A stretch of 64,000 nucleotides of DNA from NCEH01 sp043195195 (GCF_043195195.1 NZ_JBAFWT010000018.1:1-64000); one strand, 5' to 3'; shown: positions 8,273 to 18,010, counted from the stretch's first letter. Translations and numbers: made by a program. The notes: generated from the sequence alone by a model not told the origin.

Positions 8273-9427
8273 ATGACGTCTCACGTGAAGGCCCAGATGG
8301 CACCGATTCCCTTCATCGACCTTGCCGCCCAGCGCCAGCGCATCGGCGCGCAGATCGATCAGGCCGTGCAGGCCGTGCTGAACAGCTGTCGCTTCATCAA
8401 CGGTCCGGAGGTCAGCCTGCTGGAAGAGCGGCTCGCCGCGTTTGCCGGCTCCAAATACGCGGTCACCTGCTCCAGCGGTACCGATGCGCTGGCGCTGCTG
8501 CTGATGGCCTGGGACGTGAAGGCCGGCGATGCCGTGTTCTGCCCCGCCTTCACCTTCTGCGCCACCGCCGAGGTGGTGCCGTGGGTCGGCGCGACGCCGG
8601 TGTTCGTGGATGTGCGGGAAGACACGTTCAACATGGACCCGGAGAGCCTGGAACTGGCGATCGATGTCGCCAAGGACCAGGGCCTGATCCCCAAGGTGGT
8701 GATTCCGGTCGATCTGTTCGGCCAGCCGGCCGATTATGACGCGCTGCTGCCGATTGCCGAGCGGCATGGGCTGAAGGTGCTGGCCGATACCGCCCAGGGC
8801 TTCGGCGGCACCTGGAACAACAAGCGCACCGGCAGCATCGGCGATGCCGCAGCCACCTCCTTCTTTCCCGCCAAGCCGCTCGGCGCCTACGGCGACGGCG
8901 GCGCCATCTTCACCGATGACGCGGAGCTGGTGACGGTGCTCAAGAGCCTGCGCGAGCATGGCCAGGGCGTGGACAAATATCAGAACGTGCGCATCGGCAT
9001 GACCGCGCGGCTCGATACCATCCAGGCCGCGGTGCTGCTGCAGAAGCTCGCCATCTTCGAGGAAGAGATCGAAGCCCGCGAGAAGGTGGCCGCGCGCTAC
9101 AATGCCCTGCTCGCCGACGTCGCGACCGTGCCGTTCGTGGATCCGCGCGCCAGCTCGGTGTGGGCGCAATACACCATCCGCCTCGCCCCCGGCCGTCGCG
9201 ACACCCTGGCCGAGGCGCTGAAGGCGGAAGGCATCCCGACCGCCGTCTATTATCGCATTCCCATGCACCTGCAGCCGGCTTATGGCGCCTATCCGGCGGC
9301 CGGCGCCATCCTGCCGGTGGCCGAGACCTTGTGCGAAGAGGTCATCAGCCTGCCCATGCATGCCTATCTCGACGAGGCGACGCAGGACCGCATCGTCGCG
9401 GCGGTGCGGCGCGCCCTGGCGGACTGA
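8273..9427 (+). CDS. gnnB: DegT/DnrJ/EryC1/StrS sugar aminotransferase, probable GnnB
   Basis: This is a 384-residue PLP-dependent aminotransferase acting on a nucleotide-linked 3-ketosugar. The conserved segments are PFIDLAAQ near the start, SSGTDAL (67-73, phosphate binding), ADTAQGFGGT with Asp171 contacting the pyridine nitrogen, and FFPAKPLGAYGDGGAI with the Schiff-base Lys201. The C-terminal part (AVYYRIPMHLQPAY) is typical of the WbpE/GnnB subgroup. With the preceding dehydrogenase it would install the 3-amino group of UDP-GlcNAc3N, used by LpxA to build amide-only lipid A. WbpE-like O-antigen synthesis is the main alternative. A hairpin without a T-run follows, then murJ. Confidence 0.78.
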   Translation: MTSHVKAQMAPIPFIDLAAQRQRIGAQIDQAVQAVLNSCRFINGPEVSLLEERLAAFAGSKYAVTCSSGTDALALLLMAWDVKAGDAVFCPAFTFCATAEVVPWVGATPVFVDVREDTFNMDPESLELAIDVAKDQGLIPKVVIPVDLFGQPADYDALLPIAERHGLKVLADTAQGFGGTWNNKRTGSIGDAAATSFFPAKPLGAYGDGGAIFTDDAELVTVLKSLREHGQGVDKYQNVRIGMTARLDTIQAAVLLQKLAIFEEEIEAREKVAARYNALLADVATVPFVDPRASSVWAQYTIRLAPGRRDTLAEALKAEGIPTAVYYRIPMHLQPAYGAYPAAGAILPVAETLCEEVISLPMHAYLDEATQDRIVAAVRRALAD

Positions 9428-9440
9428 CAGGGCCGCCGTC

Positions 9441-9468
9441 CAGGCACCGGTCAAGGGATCGGTGCCTG
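9441..9468. other. GC-rich hairpin between gnnB and murJ
   Basis: CAGGCACCG pairs perfectly with CGGTGCCTG over a 10-base loop, 14 bases after the gnnB stop. No T-run follows, so it may be a weak terminator, a processing site or an mRNA-stabilising structure. Confidence 0.5.
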
Positions 9469-9620
9469 TGGGGCAGGGCGTGGCTTTAGCCTATGCTGGC
9501 ACGGCGATTCGATGCGCCGGGCGCTCGCGTCGGCGCGGTTTCGCCCAAACCGTGCCCGGAAGCCCTTCGCTGAGAACCTGCGTCCGAGAAGCCCTTTCGC
9601 CTGATCCGAAAAGCCGGTCC

Positions 9621-11189
9621 ATGTTCCGCAATATCCTTTCCGTCGGCGGGCTGACGCTCCTCTCGCGCCTCGCCGGCTTTGTCCGCGACGTGGTGATGGC
9701 GGCCGTGCTGGGCGCGGGGCCGGTGGCGGATGCATTCCTGGTCGCCTTCCGCCTGCCCAATCATTTTCGCGCCATCTTCGCCGAGGGGGCCTTCAACGCG
9801 GCCTTCGTGCCGACCTATGCGCGGCTGAAGGAGCAGGGCGGGGTGGCGACCGCCCGTGCGTTCGCGGACGAGATCCTCACTGCCATGGCCCTGGTGCACG
9901 GCGTGCTGCTGGCGGGCGCGCTGGCGTTCACGCCCCAGTTCGTCGGCCTGCTGGCGCCGGGCCTTGTCGACGATCCCGAGCGATTCGCGCTTGCCATCAC
10001 GCTGACGCGCATCACCTTTCCCTATCTGGCGCTGATTTCGGTTGCGACCCTGATCTCCGGTGCGCTCAATGCCTCGGATCGCTTCGCCATGGCGGCGGCA
10101 TCGCCGATCCTGCTCAATGTGTGCATGGTCGGCATGCTGCTCGGTGCCGCCGCGTTTCCCACCGCCGGGCATGCGGCGGCCTGGGGCGTGCTGATTTCGG
10201 GCGTGGGGCAGGTGCTGCTGGTGGGGTGGGATGCCGAGCGCACCGGCATAGGCCTGCGCTTCGGCCGGCCCCGGCTCGATCCCGGCACGCGCCAGTTTCT
10301 CAAGGCGCTTGGTCCCGCCATCATCGGCTCGGCGGGGGTGCAGATCGCCTTGTTCGCCGACACCATCATCGCCACCTTCCTGCCCACCGGCGCGCTGTCG
10401 GCGCTTTATTATGCGGACCGCATCAATCAATTGCCCATCGGCGTGGTGGGCATTGCCATCGGCACCGTCCTGCTGCCGGAAATGTCGCGCCGCCTCGCGG
10501 TGGGGGACGATGCGGGGGCCGCCCATGCCCAGGCCCGCTCCATTGAACTGGCTGTGCTGCTGGCGCTGCCGTTCGTGGTGGCGGCGCTGTTGATTCCCGA
10601 TCTCACCATGCGCGCCCTGTTCGCGCGCGGCGCCTTCACCCGCGGCGATGCGGCGGAGGCGGCGGCCACCTTGCAGGCCTATGGCATCGGGCTGATCGCC
10701 TTCGTGGTGGTGCGCGCCTTCATCGCGCCGTTCCACGCTCGGGGCGATACCGCGACCCCCATGAAGGCGGCGCTGCTGGCGGTTGCGATCAACGTGGCGC
10801 TGAAATTCGCCCTTATGGGATCGCTGGCGCAGGTGGGGCTGGCGCTCGCCACCGCGCTCGGCGGGTGGATCAACCTCGCCCTGCTCATCTGGTTCGCGTG
10901 GCGGCGGGGCCTGCCGGTGGGAGATGGGGCATTGGCCGGCAATCTGGTGCGGCTCGCGGTTTGCGGCGCGGTGCTCGCGGCCGTCCTGCTCGGCGCCGGC
11001 CCTTTGGCGGCAAAGCTCACGGCCGGCTGGTCGTTCGCTCGCGAGGAAGTGATCTTCATCCTGGTGGTGGGAGCGGGCGGGCTCGCTTATGGGCTTGCCG
11101 TATGGGCAACGTTGGGTCGCCGCTTCCTGGGTGCGCTGGCCCGGCGGCGCGCCGCGGCGGCCGCCCCGCCCGCATCGCCTGCGGATTGA
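9621..11189 (+). CDS. murJ: Lipid II flippase MurJ (MviN)
   Basis: MurJ flips lipid-linked peptidoglycan precursor across the inner membrane. The 522-residue protein is strongly hydrophobic throughout, consistent with the family's 14 helices. It opens with the conserved SVGGLTLLSRLAGFVRD followed by AFLVAFRLPNHFRAIFAEGAF, which contains the arginines of the central cavity known to be essential in E. coli MurJ. The frame is open upstream, but ATG 9621 aligns with family starts. It ends with an Ala/Arg-rich tail. It sits alone between the sugar-nucleotide pair and the efflux genes. Confidence 0.95.
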   Translation: MFRNILSVGGLTLLSRLAGFVRDVVMAAVLGAGPVADAFLVAFRLPNHFRAIFAEGAFNAAFVPTYARLKEQGGVATARAFADEILTAMALVHGVLLAGALAFTPQFVGLLAPGLVDDPERFALAITLTRITFPYLALISVATLISGALNASDRFAMAAASPILLNVCMVGMLLGAAAFPTAGHAAAWGVLISGVGQVLLVGWDAERTGIGLRFGRPRLDPGTRQFLKALGPAIIGSAGVQIALFADTIIATFLPTGALSALYYADRINQLPIGVVGIAIGTVLLPEMSRRLAVGDDAGAAHAQARSIELAVLLALPFVVAALLIPDLTMRALFARGAFTRGDAAEAAATLQAYGIGLIAFVVVRAFIAPFHARGDTATPMKAALLAVAINVALKFALMGSLAQVGLALATALGGWINLALLIWFAWRRGLPVGDGALAGNLVRLAVCGAVLAAVLLGAGPLAAKLTAGWSFAREEVIFILVVGAGGLAYGLAVWATLGRRFLGALARRRAAAAAPPASPAD

Positions 11190-11328
11190 CGTTTAAAGCG
11201 TTTTGCATTGCACATTGCTGTGCTATTCGACCATCGCTGGTGATGCAGGCTCGTCGATTGCGGAAGGCGCCGCCCATCACCCTGACAATCAAGAGGCGCC
11301 GCGCGTGGCGTCTGTCGGAGCAGATTTC

Positions 11329-12522
11329 ATGTCCGTATCGGCCCGCCTTCCGCTCGCCGCGCTTTTTTCTTTTGGCCTTGTTCTCGCGGGCTGTGGCCAG
11401 CCGCAGCAGCAGCAGGCTGCGCCCCCGCCGCCGGCCGTGACCGTCGCCACGCCCAAGGCGCAGACCATCACCGATTATGACGAATATGTCGGACGCTTCG
11501 TGGCGATCAACGAAGTGAACGTGCATGCGCGCGTGTCCGGCTATCTCTCGCAGATTCACTTCACCGACGGCCAGTTGGTGAATGCGGGCGACCTGCTGTT
11601 CACCATCGACCAGCGCCCGTTCAAGATCGCGCTGGATTCGGCGCAGGCGAACCTTGCGGTCGCCAATGCAAATCTCGAATTCGCCCAGACCGATCTGGAG
11701 CGCGCGCGCACGCTGCTTCAGGACAAGAATTCGACCGCCATCTCCAAGCAGACGTTCGACCAGCGCACGCAGACCGAGCGCACCGCCGCCGCGACCGTCC
11801 AGGCGCAGGAAGCTGCCGTCGCCTCGGCGAAGCTCGATCTCGATTTCACGGAATTGCGGGCCCCGGTTGCGGGCCGCATCGGCGACCGCCGGGTTTCGAT
11901 CGGCAATTACGTGCTTGGTGGCACGGGCTCCGCGCCCTCGCTCCTGGCGATCATCGTTTCCACCGACCCGATCCGGTTCGAATTCACCTTCGACGAGGCC
12001 TCCTTGCTGCGCTACCAGCGCCTGAACGACGGCAAGGCCCTGACCGGCGGCCCGGTGAGGCTGAAGCTGATCGACGACAAGACGTTTTCCCATGTCGGCA
12101 AGATGGACTTCCTGAACAATGTGGTGGATCGGGCCACCGGCACCATTCGGGGCCGCGCCGTGTTCGACAACAAGAACGATTTGTTCCGGCCGGGCATGTT
12201 CGCCCGCATCCAGCTTCCCGCGGGGGCGCCGTATGAGGCGCTGACGGTCCCGGACGTGGCCATTGGCAGCGAGCAATTGCGCAAGTTCGTGTACGTCGTC
12301 GGTCCCGACAATGTGGTGCAGCAGAAGTTCGTCGAGATCGGCCAGCTTGAAGGCACCGCGCGCGTCGTGAAGTCGGGCCTCTCCGCCGAAGACCGGGTGG
12401 TGGTGAATGGCCTCATGCGTGTCCGTCCGGGCGTCAAGGTGACGCCGCAGGAAGCGCCGGCCGCGGCCGGAGCCACGCCGACGGCTGCAAATCCAGGTTC
12501 AAGCACCGCCACGGCGAAGTGA
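11329..12522 (+). CDS. RND efflux periplasmic adaptor lipoprotein (AcrA/MexA family)
   Basis: This membrane-fusion protein links an RND pump to an outer-membrane channel. The 397-residue precursor carries a lipoprotein signal (GLVLAGC, lipidated Cys22). The biotinyl-lipoyl-like halves follow (NVHARVSGYLSQIHFTDGQLV and LRAPVAGRIGDRRVSIG) around an alpha-hairpin with repeated Ala/Gln/Glu residues, then the beta-barrel and membrane-proximal domains. GGAG 8 bases before ATG 11329 fixes the start; the frame is open further upstream but has no signal peptide there. The pump gene begins 12 bases after its stop. No TolC-type gene or local repressor is present, so the channel must be encoded elsewhere. 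The substrate range is unknown. Confidence 0.92.
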   Translation: MSVSARLPLAALFSFGLVLAGCGQPQQQQAAPPPPAVTVATPKAQTITDYDEYVGRFVAINEVNVHARVSGYLSQIHFTDGQLVNAGDLLFTIDQRPFKIALDSAQANLAVANANLEFAQTDLERARTLLQDKNSTAISKQTFDQRTQTERTAAATVQAQEAAVASAKLDLDFTELRAPVAGRIGDRRVSIGNYVLGGTGSAPSLLAIIVSTDPIRFEFTFDEASLLRYQRLNDGKALTGGPVRLKLIDDKTFSHVGKMDFLNNVVDRATGTIRGRAVFDNKNDLFRPGMFARIQLPAGAPYEALTVPDVAIGSEQLRKFVYVVGPDNVVQQKFVEIGQLEGTARVVKSGLSAEDRVVVNGLMRVRPGVKVTPQEAPAAAGATPTAANPGSSTATAK

Positions 12523-12534
12523 GGAGAAGACCCC

Positions 12535-15500
12535 ATGCGCTTCTCCCATTTCTTCATCGACCGGCCGATCTTCGCCTCCGTCGTCTCGGTGGTGGTGCTG
12601 ATTCTCGGCGCCGTGTCCTATCTGCGTCTTCCGGTCGCCCAATATCCCGAGATTGCCCCGCCGGTGATCACCGTGACCGGCCAATATCCCGGCGCCAGCT
12701 CGGAGACCGTGGCCGAGACCGTGGTCACGCCCATCGAGCAGCAGATCAACGGCGTGGAGGGCATGCTCTATATCTCCTCCAATTCCTCCGCTGACGGGCG
12801 CTTCTCCATCTCCGTGACCTTCGACCTCGGCACCAATCTCGACATCGCCCAGGTCCAGGTGCAGAACCGCGTCGCCATCGCCCAGCCGCGCCTGCCGTCG
12901 GAAGTGCAGCAGATCGGCATCGTGACGGCGAAGAGCTCGCCGGACCTGATGCTGGTGGTGAGCCTGTATTCTCCCGACGGCTCGCGCGATCCGCTGTTCA
13001 TCTCCAATGTCGCGAACGTCCAGATCAAGGACGTTCTGACGCGCATCGACGGCGTCGGTTCCATCACCGTGTTCGGCGCGCGCGACTACGCCATGCAGGT
13101 GTGGCTCAATCCCGCGCGGCTGCAGGAACTGAACCTGACGGCGGGCGACGTGGTCACGGCCTTGCAGGCGCAGAACGTGCAGGTGGCGTCCGGCGTGCTC
13201 AACCAGCCTCCGGTGCCGGACCAGCGCGCGTTCCAGATTGCGGTGCGCACGCTCGGGCGTCTGTCCGACCCCACCCAGTTCGGCAATGTGGTCATCAAGC
13301 AGACCAACACCGCCTTGGTACGGCTGAAGGATGTGGCCCGCGTGGAAATCACCGCGCAGGATTATTCCTCGACCTCGTTCCTGGATCGCGACACGGCGAT
13401 CTCGCTCGGCGTGTTCCAGCGCCCCGGCTCCAACGCCCTTTCCACCGGCAATGCGGTGGTGGCGAAGATGGCCGAGCTGGGCAAGGAACTGCCCTCGGGC
13501 CTGAAATACGCCATCTATTACAACCCCACCGAATTCATTCAGCAATCGGTCGAGGCGGTGATCCACACCATCGCCGAGGCGGTGGTGCTGGTGGTGCTGG
13601 TGGTGATCCTGTTCCTCCAGACCTGGCGCGCCGCGATCATCCCGATCCTGGCGATCCCGATTTCTCTGGTTGGCACCTTCTTCGTCATGACGTTGTTCGG
13701 CTTCTCGCTGAACAATCTGTCGCTGTTCGGCCTGGTGCTGGCGATCGGCATCGTGGTGGATGACGCGATCGTGGTGGTGGAGAATGTGGAGCGCAATATC
13801 GAGGCGGGGCTCAGTCCGCGCGATGCCGCCTACAAGACCATGGACGAGGTGGGCGGGGCGCTGGTGGCGATCTCGCTGGTGCTCTCGGCGGTGTTCATTC
13901 CCACCGCCTTCATCACCGGCATTTCCGGCCAGTTCTATCGCCAGTTCGCGCTGACCATCGCCGGTTCGACGCTGATCTCGCTGCTGGTCTCGCTGACCCT
14001 CTCGCCCGCCATGTGCGCGCTGTTGCTTCGGCCGCATGCGCATGCAGACGCTCCGGTCGCCTGGTATGCGCGGCCCCTGGTCGGCTTCTTCCGCCTCTTC
14101 AACCGCATGTTCGAGGGCCTGGGCAACGGCTATGCCTGGATGACCCGGCGGCTGGTGCGCATCGTCGCTTTGGTGCTGATCGTCTATGTCGGCATCGTCG
14201 CGTTCGGTGGCTATCTGTTCGTGACGACGCCCCAGGGCTTCATCCCGCAGCAGGATCGCGGCTATCTGATCGTCGCGGTGCAATTGCCGCCCGGCGCCTC
14301 CATGCAGCGCACCGAGGCGGTGATGAAGAAGGCCGCCGATCAGGTGATCGGCACGCCCGGCGTCGGCCACATCATCAACATCGCCGGCTTCTCGGGCGCG
14401 ACCTTCACCAATGCTCCGAACGCGGGCGCCATGTTCGTGATCCTGGAGCCGTTCTCGCAGCGCGGCGGCGACCCCACCCGCACCGCGACCGCGGTGCAGG
14501 GCACCTTGTTCCGCAAGCTGGCCTCGATCCAGGAGGCGCTGCTCATCGTCGTGCAGCCGCCGCCGGTCAACGGCATCGGCAATGCCGGCGGCTTCCGCAT
14601 GATGGTGGAGGACCGCGTCGGCGCCGGCTATCCGGCGCTGCAGGGCGCGGTCTATGCCATGATGGGCGCGGCCGCCAAGACGCCCGGCCTGATGCAGGTG
14701 TACTCGCTGTTCGAGACCTCGACGCCGCAGATGTATCTCGACATCGACCGCGCCAAGGCCCAGCTCCTGCAGGTGGATGTCGGGAATGTCTTCGCGGCGC
14801 TGCAGACCTATATCGGGTCCAGCTATGTGAACGACTTCAACCTGTTCTCGCGGACCTTCCGCGTGCAGGTCCAGGCCGACGCGCCCTACCGCCTCGACCC
14901 GAAGGACATTCTCGCCATCCGGGTGCGCAACGCCAATGGCGATACGGTGCCGATCGGCGCGTTCACCACCATCTCGGACATTTCCGGGCCGTATCGCGTG
15001 CCGCGCTACAATCTGTATCCCGCGGCCGAACTCGACGGCAGCCCGGCGCCCGGCTATTCCCAGGGCCAGGCGATGGAGATCATGCAGAAGCTCGCGGCGC
15101 AGGTTCTGCCGCAAGGCTTCTCCTATGAATGGACCGCGCTCGCCTATCAGCAGCAGAGGGCCGGCAACACCGCCATCTTCGCGTTCGCGCTCGGCGTGGT
15201 GTTCGTGTTCCTGGTGCTCGCGGCACAATATGAGAGCCTGACCTTGCCCTTGGCGGTCATTCTCATCGTGCCCATGTGCCTGGTCGCGGCGCTGATCGGC
15301 GTGATCCTGCGAGGTCAGGATAACAACATCCTGACCCAGGTCGGCTTCATCGTGCTGATCGGCCTTGCGGCGAAGAACGCGATCCTGATCGTCGAATTCG
15401 CCAAGCAATTGGAGGATCAGGGCCATGGTCGCCAGGAGGCGGCGGTGGAAGCGGCACGGCTGCGGCTTCGTCCCATCGTCATGACCTCGCTCGCCTTCAT

Positions 15501-15741
15501 CCTCGGCGTGGTGCCCTTGGTGTGGGCGGTCGGCGCGGGTGCGGAATTGCGCCAGGCGCTGGGCACGGCGGTGTTCTCCGGCATGATCGGCGTGACGCTG
15601 TTCGGCCTGCTCTTCACGCCGGTGTTCTACGTGACGGCCCGCTGGCTCGCCGCCCTCGGCGCCAAGCGCTCCAAGGACGGCAAGGACGATCATCCCGCCG
15701 GACCGCATCCGACAGGTGACCATCCCGCTCCGGCGGAATAG
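12535..15741 (+). CDS. RND multidrug efflux pump, inner-membrane subunit (AcrB/HAE1 family)
   Basis: This is a 1068-residue proton-driven trimeric exporter. The opening RFSHFFIDRPIFASVVSVVV and the repeat of a similar layout in the second half are the family hallmark. Transmembrane helix 4 contains GIVVDDAIVVVENVERN with the proton-relay aspartate pair, and the helix 10 lysine region is seen as GLAAKNAILIVEFAK. Two large periplasmic loops carry the porter and docking domains. The gene follows its adaptor by 12 bases and is followed by a hairpin. The length and motifs fit the HAE1 group that exports hydrophobic drugs, not the heavy-metal HME group. Confidence 0.95.
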   Translation: MRFSHFFIDRPIFASVVSVVVLILGAVSYLRLPVAQYPEIAPPVITVTGQYPGASSETVAETVVTPIEQQINGVEGMLYISSNSSADGRFSISVTFDLGTNLDIAQVQVQNRVAIAQPRLPSEVQQIGIVTAKSSPDLMLVVSLYSPDGSRDPLFISNVANVQIKDVLTRIDGVGSITVFGARDYAMQVWLNPARLQELNLTAGDVVTALQAQNVQVASGVLNQPPVPDQRAFQIAVRTLGRLSDPTQFGNVVIKQTNTALVRLKDVARVEITAQDYSSTSFLDRDTAISLGVFQRPGSNALSTGNAVVAKMAELGKELPSGLKYAIYYNPTEFIQQSVEAVIHTIAEAVVLVVLVVILFLQTWRAAIIPILAIPISLVGTFFVMTLFGFSLNNLSLFGLVLAIGIVVDDAIVVVENVERNIEAGLSPRDAAYKTMDEVGGALVAISLVLSAVFIPTAFITGISGQFYRQFALTIAGSTLISLLVSLTLSPAMCALLLRPHAHADAPVAWYARPLVGFFRLFNRMFEGLGNGYAWMTRRLVRIVALVLIVYVGIVAFGGYLFVTTPQGFIPQQDRGYLIVAVQLPPGASMQRTEAVMKKAADQVIGTPGVGHIINIAGFSGATFTNAPNAGAMFVILEPFSQRGGDPTRTATAVQGTLFRKLASIQEALLIVVQPPPVNGIGNAGGFRMMVEDRVGAGYPALQGAVYAMMGAAAKTPGLMQVYSLFETSTPQMYLDIDRAKAQLLQVDVGNVFAALQTYIGSSYVNDFNLFSRTFRVQVQADAPYRLDPKDILAIRVRNANGDTVPIGAFTTISDISGPYRVPRYNLYPAAELDGSPAPGYSQGQAMEIMQKLAAQVLPQGFSYEWTALAYQQQRAGNTAIFAFALGVVFVFLVLAAQYESLTLPLAVILIVPMCLVAALIGVILRGQDNNILTQVGFIVLIGLAAKNAILIVEFAKQLEDQGHGRQEAAVEAARLRLRPIVMTSLAFILGVVPLVWAVGAGAELRQALGTAVFSGMIGVTLFGLLFTPVFYVTARWLAALGAKRSKDGKDDHPAGPHPTGDHPAPAE

Positions 15742-15746
15742 AAAGG

Positions 15747-15766
15747 CGCGCGGCAGAAGCCGCGCG
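15747..15766. terminator. Hairpin after the RND pump gene
   Basis: CGCGCGG pairs with CCGCGCG across a CAGAAG loop and is followed by TCATTT, 5 bases after the pump stop. It is a plausible weak terminator before cobT. Confidence 0.5.
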
Positions 15767-15784
15767 TCATTTCACGAGAGCCTC

Positions 15785-16810
15785 ATGCAACCGGTCGAGA
15801 CTGGCCTTCCCTTCGACGACATCCGCCACCTGATGGCCACCTTGCCCGGCCCGGACGAGACCGCCCGCGCCGATGCCCGCGCCCTCCAGGGCGAATTGGT
15901 GAAGCCGCCCGGGGCGCTCGGCCGGCTGGAGGACATCGCCATCCATCTGGCGGCGTGGCAGGGCAAGGCCATGCCCACCGCCGACCGGCCCATGGTGGCG
16001 GTGTTCGCCGGCACCCATGGCGTGACCGAGCGGGGCGTCTCGCCCTATCCCAATTCCGTCACCAAGCAGATGCTGGACACCTTCACCGCCGGCAAGGCGG
16101 CGGTGAACCAGATCTGCGCGACGTTCGATGCCGGGCTGCGGGTGTTCGATCTCGCGCTCGACCTGCCCACCGGCGACATCACCCAGGAGGCGGCGCTGGA
16201 CGAGCGCGCCTGCGCGGCGACCATGGCGTTCGGCATGCAGGCCATCGCCGGCGGCGCCGACGTGCTGGTGCTGGGCGAGATGGGCATCGGCAACACCACC
16301 GTCGCCGCCGCCATCTGCCATGGCCTATACGGTGGCACGGCGGAGGAATGGGTCGGCGCGGGCACCGGTGCGTCGGGCGAGGTGCTCGCCCGCAAGATCG
16401 CGGCGGTGCGCGATGCGGTGGAATTGCATCGTGCCGCCCTGGGCGATCCGCTGGAAGTGCTGCGCCGCCTCGGCGGGCGCGAACTGGCCGCCATCGCCGG
16501 CGCCATCATCTCCGCCCGCCATGAACGGGTGCCGGTGATTCTCGACGGCTATGTGGTCACCGCCGCCGCCGCCGTGCTCCACGCCATGGACCCGACCGCC
16601 CTCGACCATTGCCTCGCCGGCCATGTGTCGGCCGAGCGGGCGCACCGGCAATTGCTGGAAAAGCTGGGCCTGGAGCCGTTGCTCGATCTTGGCATGCGGC
16701 TCGGCGAAGGCTCGGGCGGGGCGCTGGCGGTGGGCATCGTCAAGGCGGCGGTGGCTTGTCACCGGGGCATGGCGACCTTCGCCGAGGCCGGCGTCTCCGA
16801 CAAGGACTGA
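15785..16810 (+). CDS. cobT: Nicotinate-nucleotide--dimethylbenzimidazole phosphoribosyltransferase
   Basis: CobT makes alpha-ribazole phosphate from nicotinate mononucleotide and 5,6-dimethylbenzimidazole, supplying the lower ligand of cobalamin. The 341-residue protein has the family core: PPGALGRLE near the N-terminus, FAGTHGVTERGVSPYP, GEMGIGNTTVAAA, the WVGAGTGASGEVLARK segment, and DLGMRLGEGSGGALA with the catalytic glutamate near 308. The start is taken at MQPVETG; the frame is open upstream into the pump gene but lacks family similarity there. No cobS, cobU or cobalamin riboswitch is next to it, so it is separated from the rest of the pathway. Confidence 0.95.
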   Translation: MQPVETGLPFDDIRHLMATLPGPDETARADARALQGELVKPPGALGRLEDIAIHLAAWQGKAMPTADRPMVAVFAGTHGVTERGVSPYPNSVTKQMLDTFTAGKAAVNQICATFDAGLRVFDLALDLPTGDITQEAALDERACAATMAFGMQAIAGGADVLVLGEMGIGNTTVAAAICHGLYGGTAEEWVGAGTGASGEVLARKIAAVRDAVELHRAALGDPLEVLRRLGGRELAAIAGAIISARHERVPVILDGYVVTAAAAVLHAMDPTALDHCLAGHVSAERAHRQLLEKLGLEPLLDLGMRLGEGSGGALAVGIVKAAVACHRGMATFAEAGVSDKD

Positions 16811-16852
16811 GAGCGGAAGCCCGGTCTTCGAGAGGGCGCGCGCGCCCGGCCG

Positions 16853-18010
16853 CTATTCGGCGGCCGGGGCCAGCGCGGTCTCCACCATCGAAAGCCGTTC
16901 CGCCTCATCCCCGTCCCGCGCCTCCTCCTGCGCCGCCGGCAGCGCGCGGGAGGGGGGGAAGGTGACCTGCGCGCGCGTCCCGCCCGCCGGCCTGCGCTCC
17001 AGGGAGAGGCTCGCCCCGTGCAGCGCCGCGAGGCCGCGCGCGATGGCGAGCCCCAGCCCGGCGCCGCGACCGGTCGCGAGATCGAGCCGGCTCTCCCGGT
17101 TGTGCGCCGACAGCTTCAGGGGAAGCTCGCTCGCGCCGATGCCCGGCCCGGTGTCCTCGATGGCCAAGAATGGCGCGCCGGTTTCGCCCACGCCCACGTG
17201 GAGGTTCACGACCCCGCCGGGGGGCGTGAACTTCACGGCATTGGCGAGCAGGTTGAGCGTAATCTGCCGCAGCGCCCGCTCGTCCGCCCACAGGCGCGGC
17301 GCCGAAGGGGGAACCACCAGAGCGAGCCGCATGGCCTTGCCATGGGCGGAAAGGCGCATCATGTGGGCGCAGTCCGCCGCCAGCGCATCGAGGCACACGG
17401 CGGTTTCCAGCAAGGTGCGGTGGCCGGTCTCGATCCGCGCCACGTCCAATATGTCGTCGGCGAGCGCCAGCAGATGCCGCCCCGAGGTGTGGATGTCGCG
17501 GGCATAATCGCCATAGGTCGCGACCGCATGGGCGCCGAGCACCTCGTCGGCCATCATTTCGGAAAAGCCGATCACCGCGTTCAGCGGGGTGCGCAATTCG
17601 TGGCTCATCTCGGCCAGGAAGCGCGATTTCGCCGCGCTTTCGGCGTGGGCATCGGCGATCGCCCGCTCGGCCTGCGCCACCGTTTCCTCCAGCACCGCGA
17701 GCGCCCGCGCGCCGGCGCGCAGCATCAGCCGCAGGCGCAGGGCCTGCCGGGCGGCATAGAGCGCGGGGAGGGCGGCGGCGGCCAGGAACAGGGCCGCGGG
17801 CTGGAGGAAGGCCGCGAGCACCGCGAGCACCAGCGCGGCAGCGCCCGCAGCCGCCAGCCGCCACGCGGCGCGCCGCGCCCCGCGTTGGGCGGCCTGCAGA
17901 TCACGCGCCGCCTGCGGCATGTCATGCTGAACCTTGCGGAATCCCGTCGGGGTCCCGGCCCCGGGCGGGGCGGGGGCGGGGCGAGCGCCAGAGCCGAAGA
18001 GGCGTTCCAT
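16853..18010 (-). CDS. Sensor histidine kinase, membrane-linked, orphan
   Basis: This 385-residue kinase has two adjacent hydrophobic segments near 51-86 with almost no periplasmic loop, followed by a short helix and the HisKA dimerisation domain (FLAEMSHELRTPLNAVIG, phosphoacceptor His137). The HATPase_c domain carries the N box (LNLLANAVKFTP), G1 box (DTGPGIG) and G2 box (GAGLGLAIARGL). Such a layout suggests sensing in or through the membrane or the cytoplasm. The H-box sequence resembles the PleC/DivJ group of cell-cycle kinases, but that alone does not prove the role. No response regulator gene is adjacent. The N-terminal 30 residues are Pro/Gly-rich and poorly conserved, so an internal ATG at residue 31 is an alternative start. 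Confidence 0.85.
   Translation of the reverse strand: MERLFGSGARPAPAPPGAGTPTGFRKVQHDMPQAARDLQAAQRGARRAAWRLAAAGAAALVLAVLAAFLQPAALFLAAAALPALYAARQALRLRLMLRAGARALAVLEETVAQAERAIADAHAESAAKSRFLAEMSHELRTPLNAVIGFSEMMADEVLGAHAVATYGDYARDIHTSGRHLLALADDILDVARIETGHRTLLETAVCLDALAADCAHMMRLSAHGKAMRLALVVPPSAPRLWADERALRQITLNLLANAVKFTPPGGVVNLHVGVGETGAPFLAIEDTGPGIGASELPLKLSAHNRESRLDLATGRGAGLGLAIARGLAALHGASLSLERRPAGGTRAQVTFPPSRALPAAQEEARDGDEAERLSMVETALAPAAE

Noticed and set aside
8277..8292. Second parS site at the start of gnnB (contains TCACGTGAA)
   Set aside because: Only the central part matches; the flanks differ at five of sixteen positions and it lies within a coding start.
12499..15723. Over 1000 codons open on the minus strand opposite the RND pump gene
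   Set aside because: It is a codon-bias shadow of the pump gene, His- and Arg-rich and without recognisable domains.
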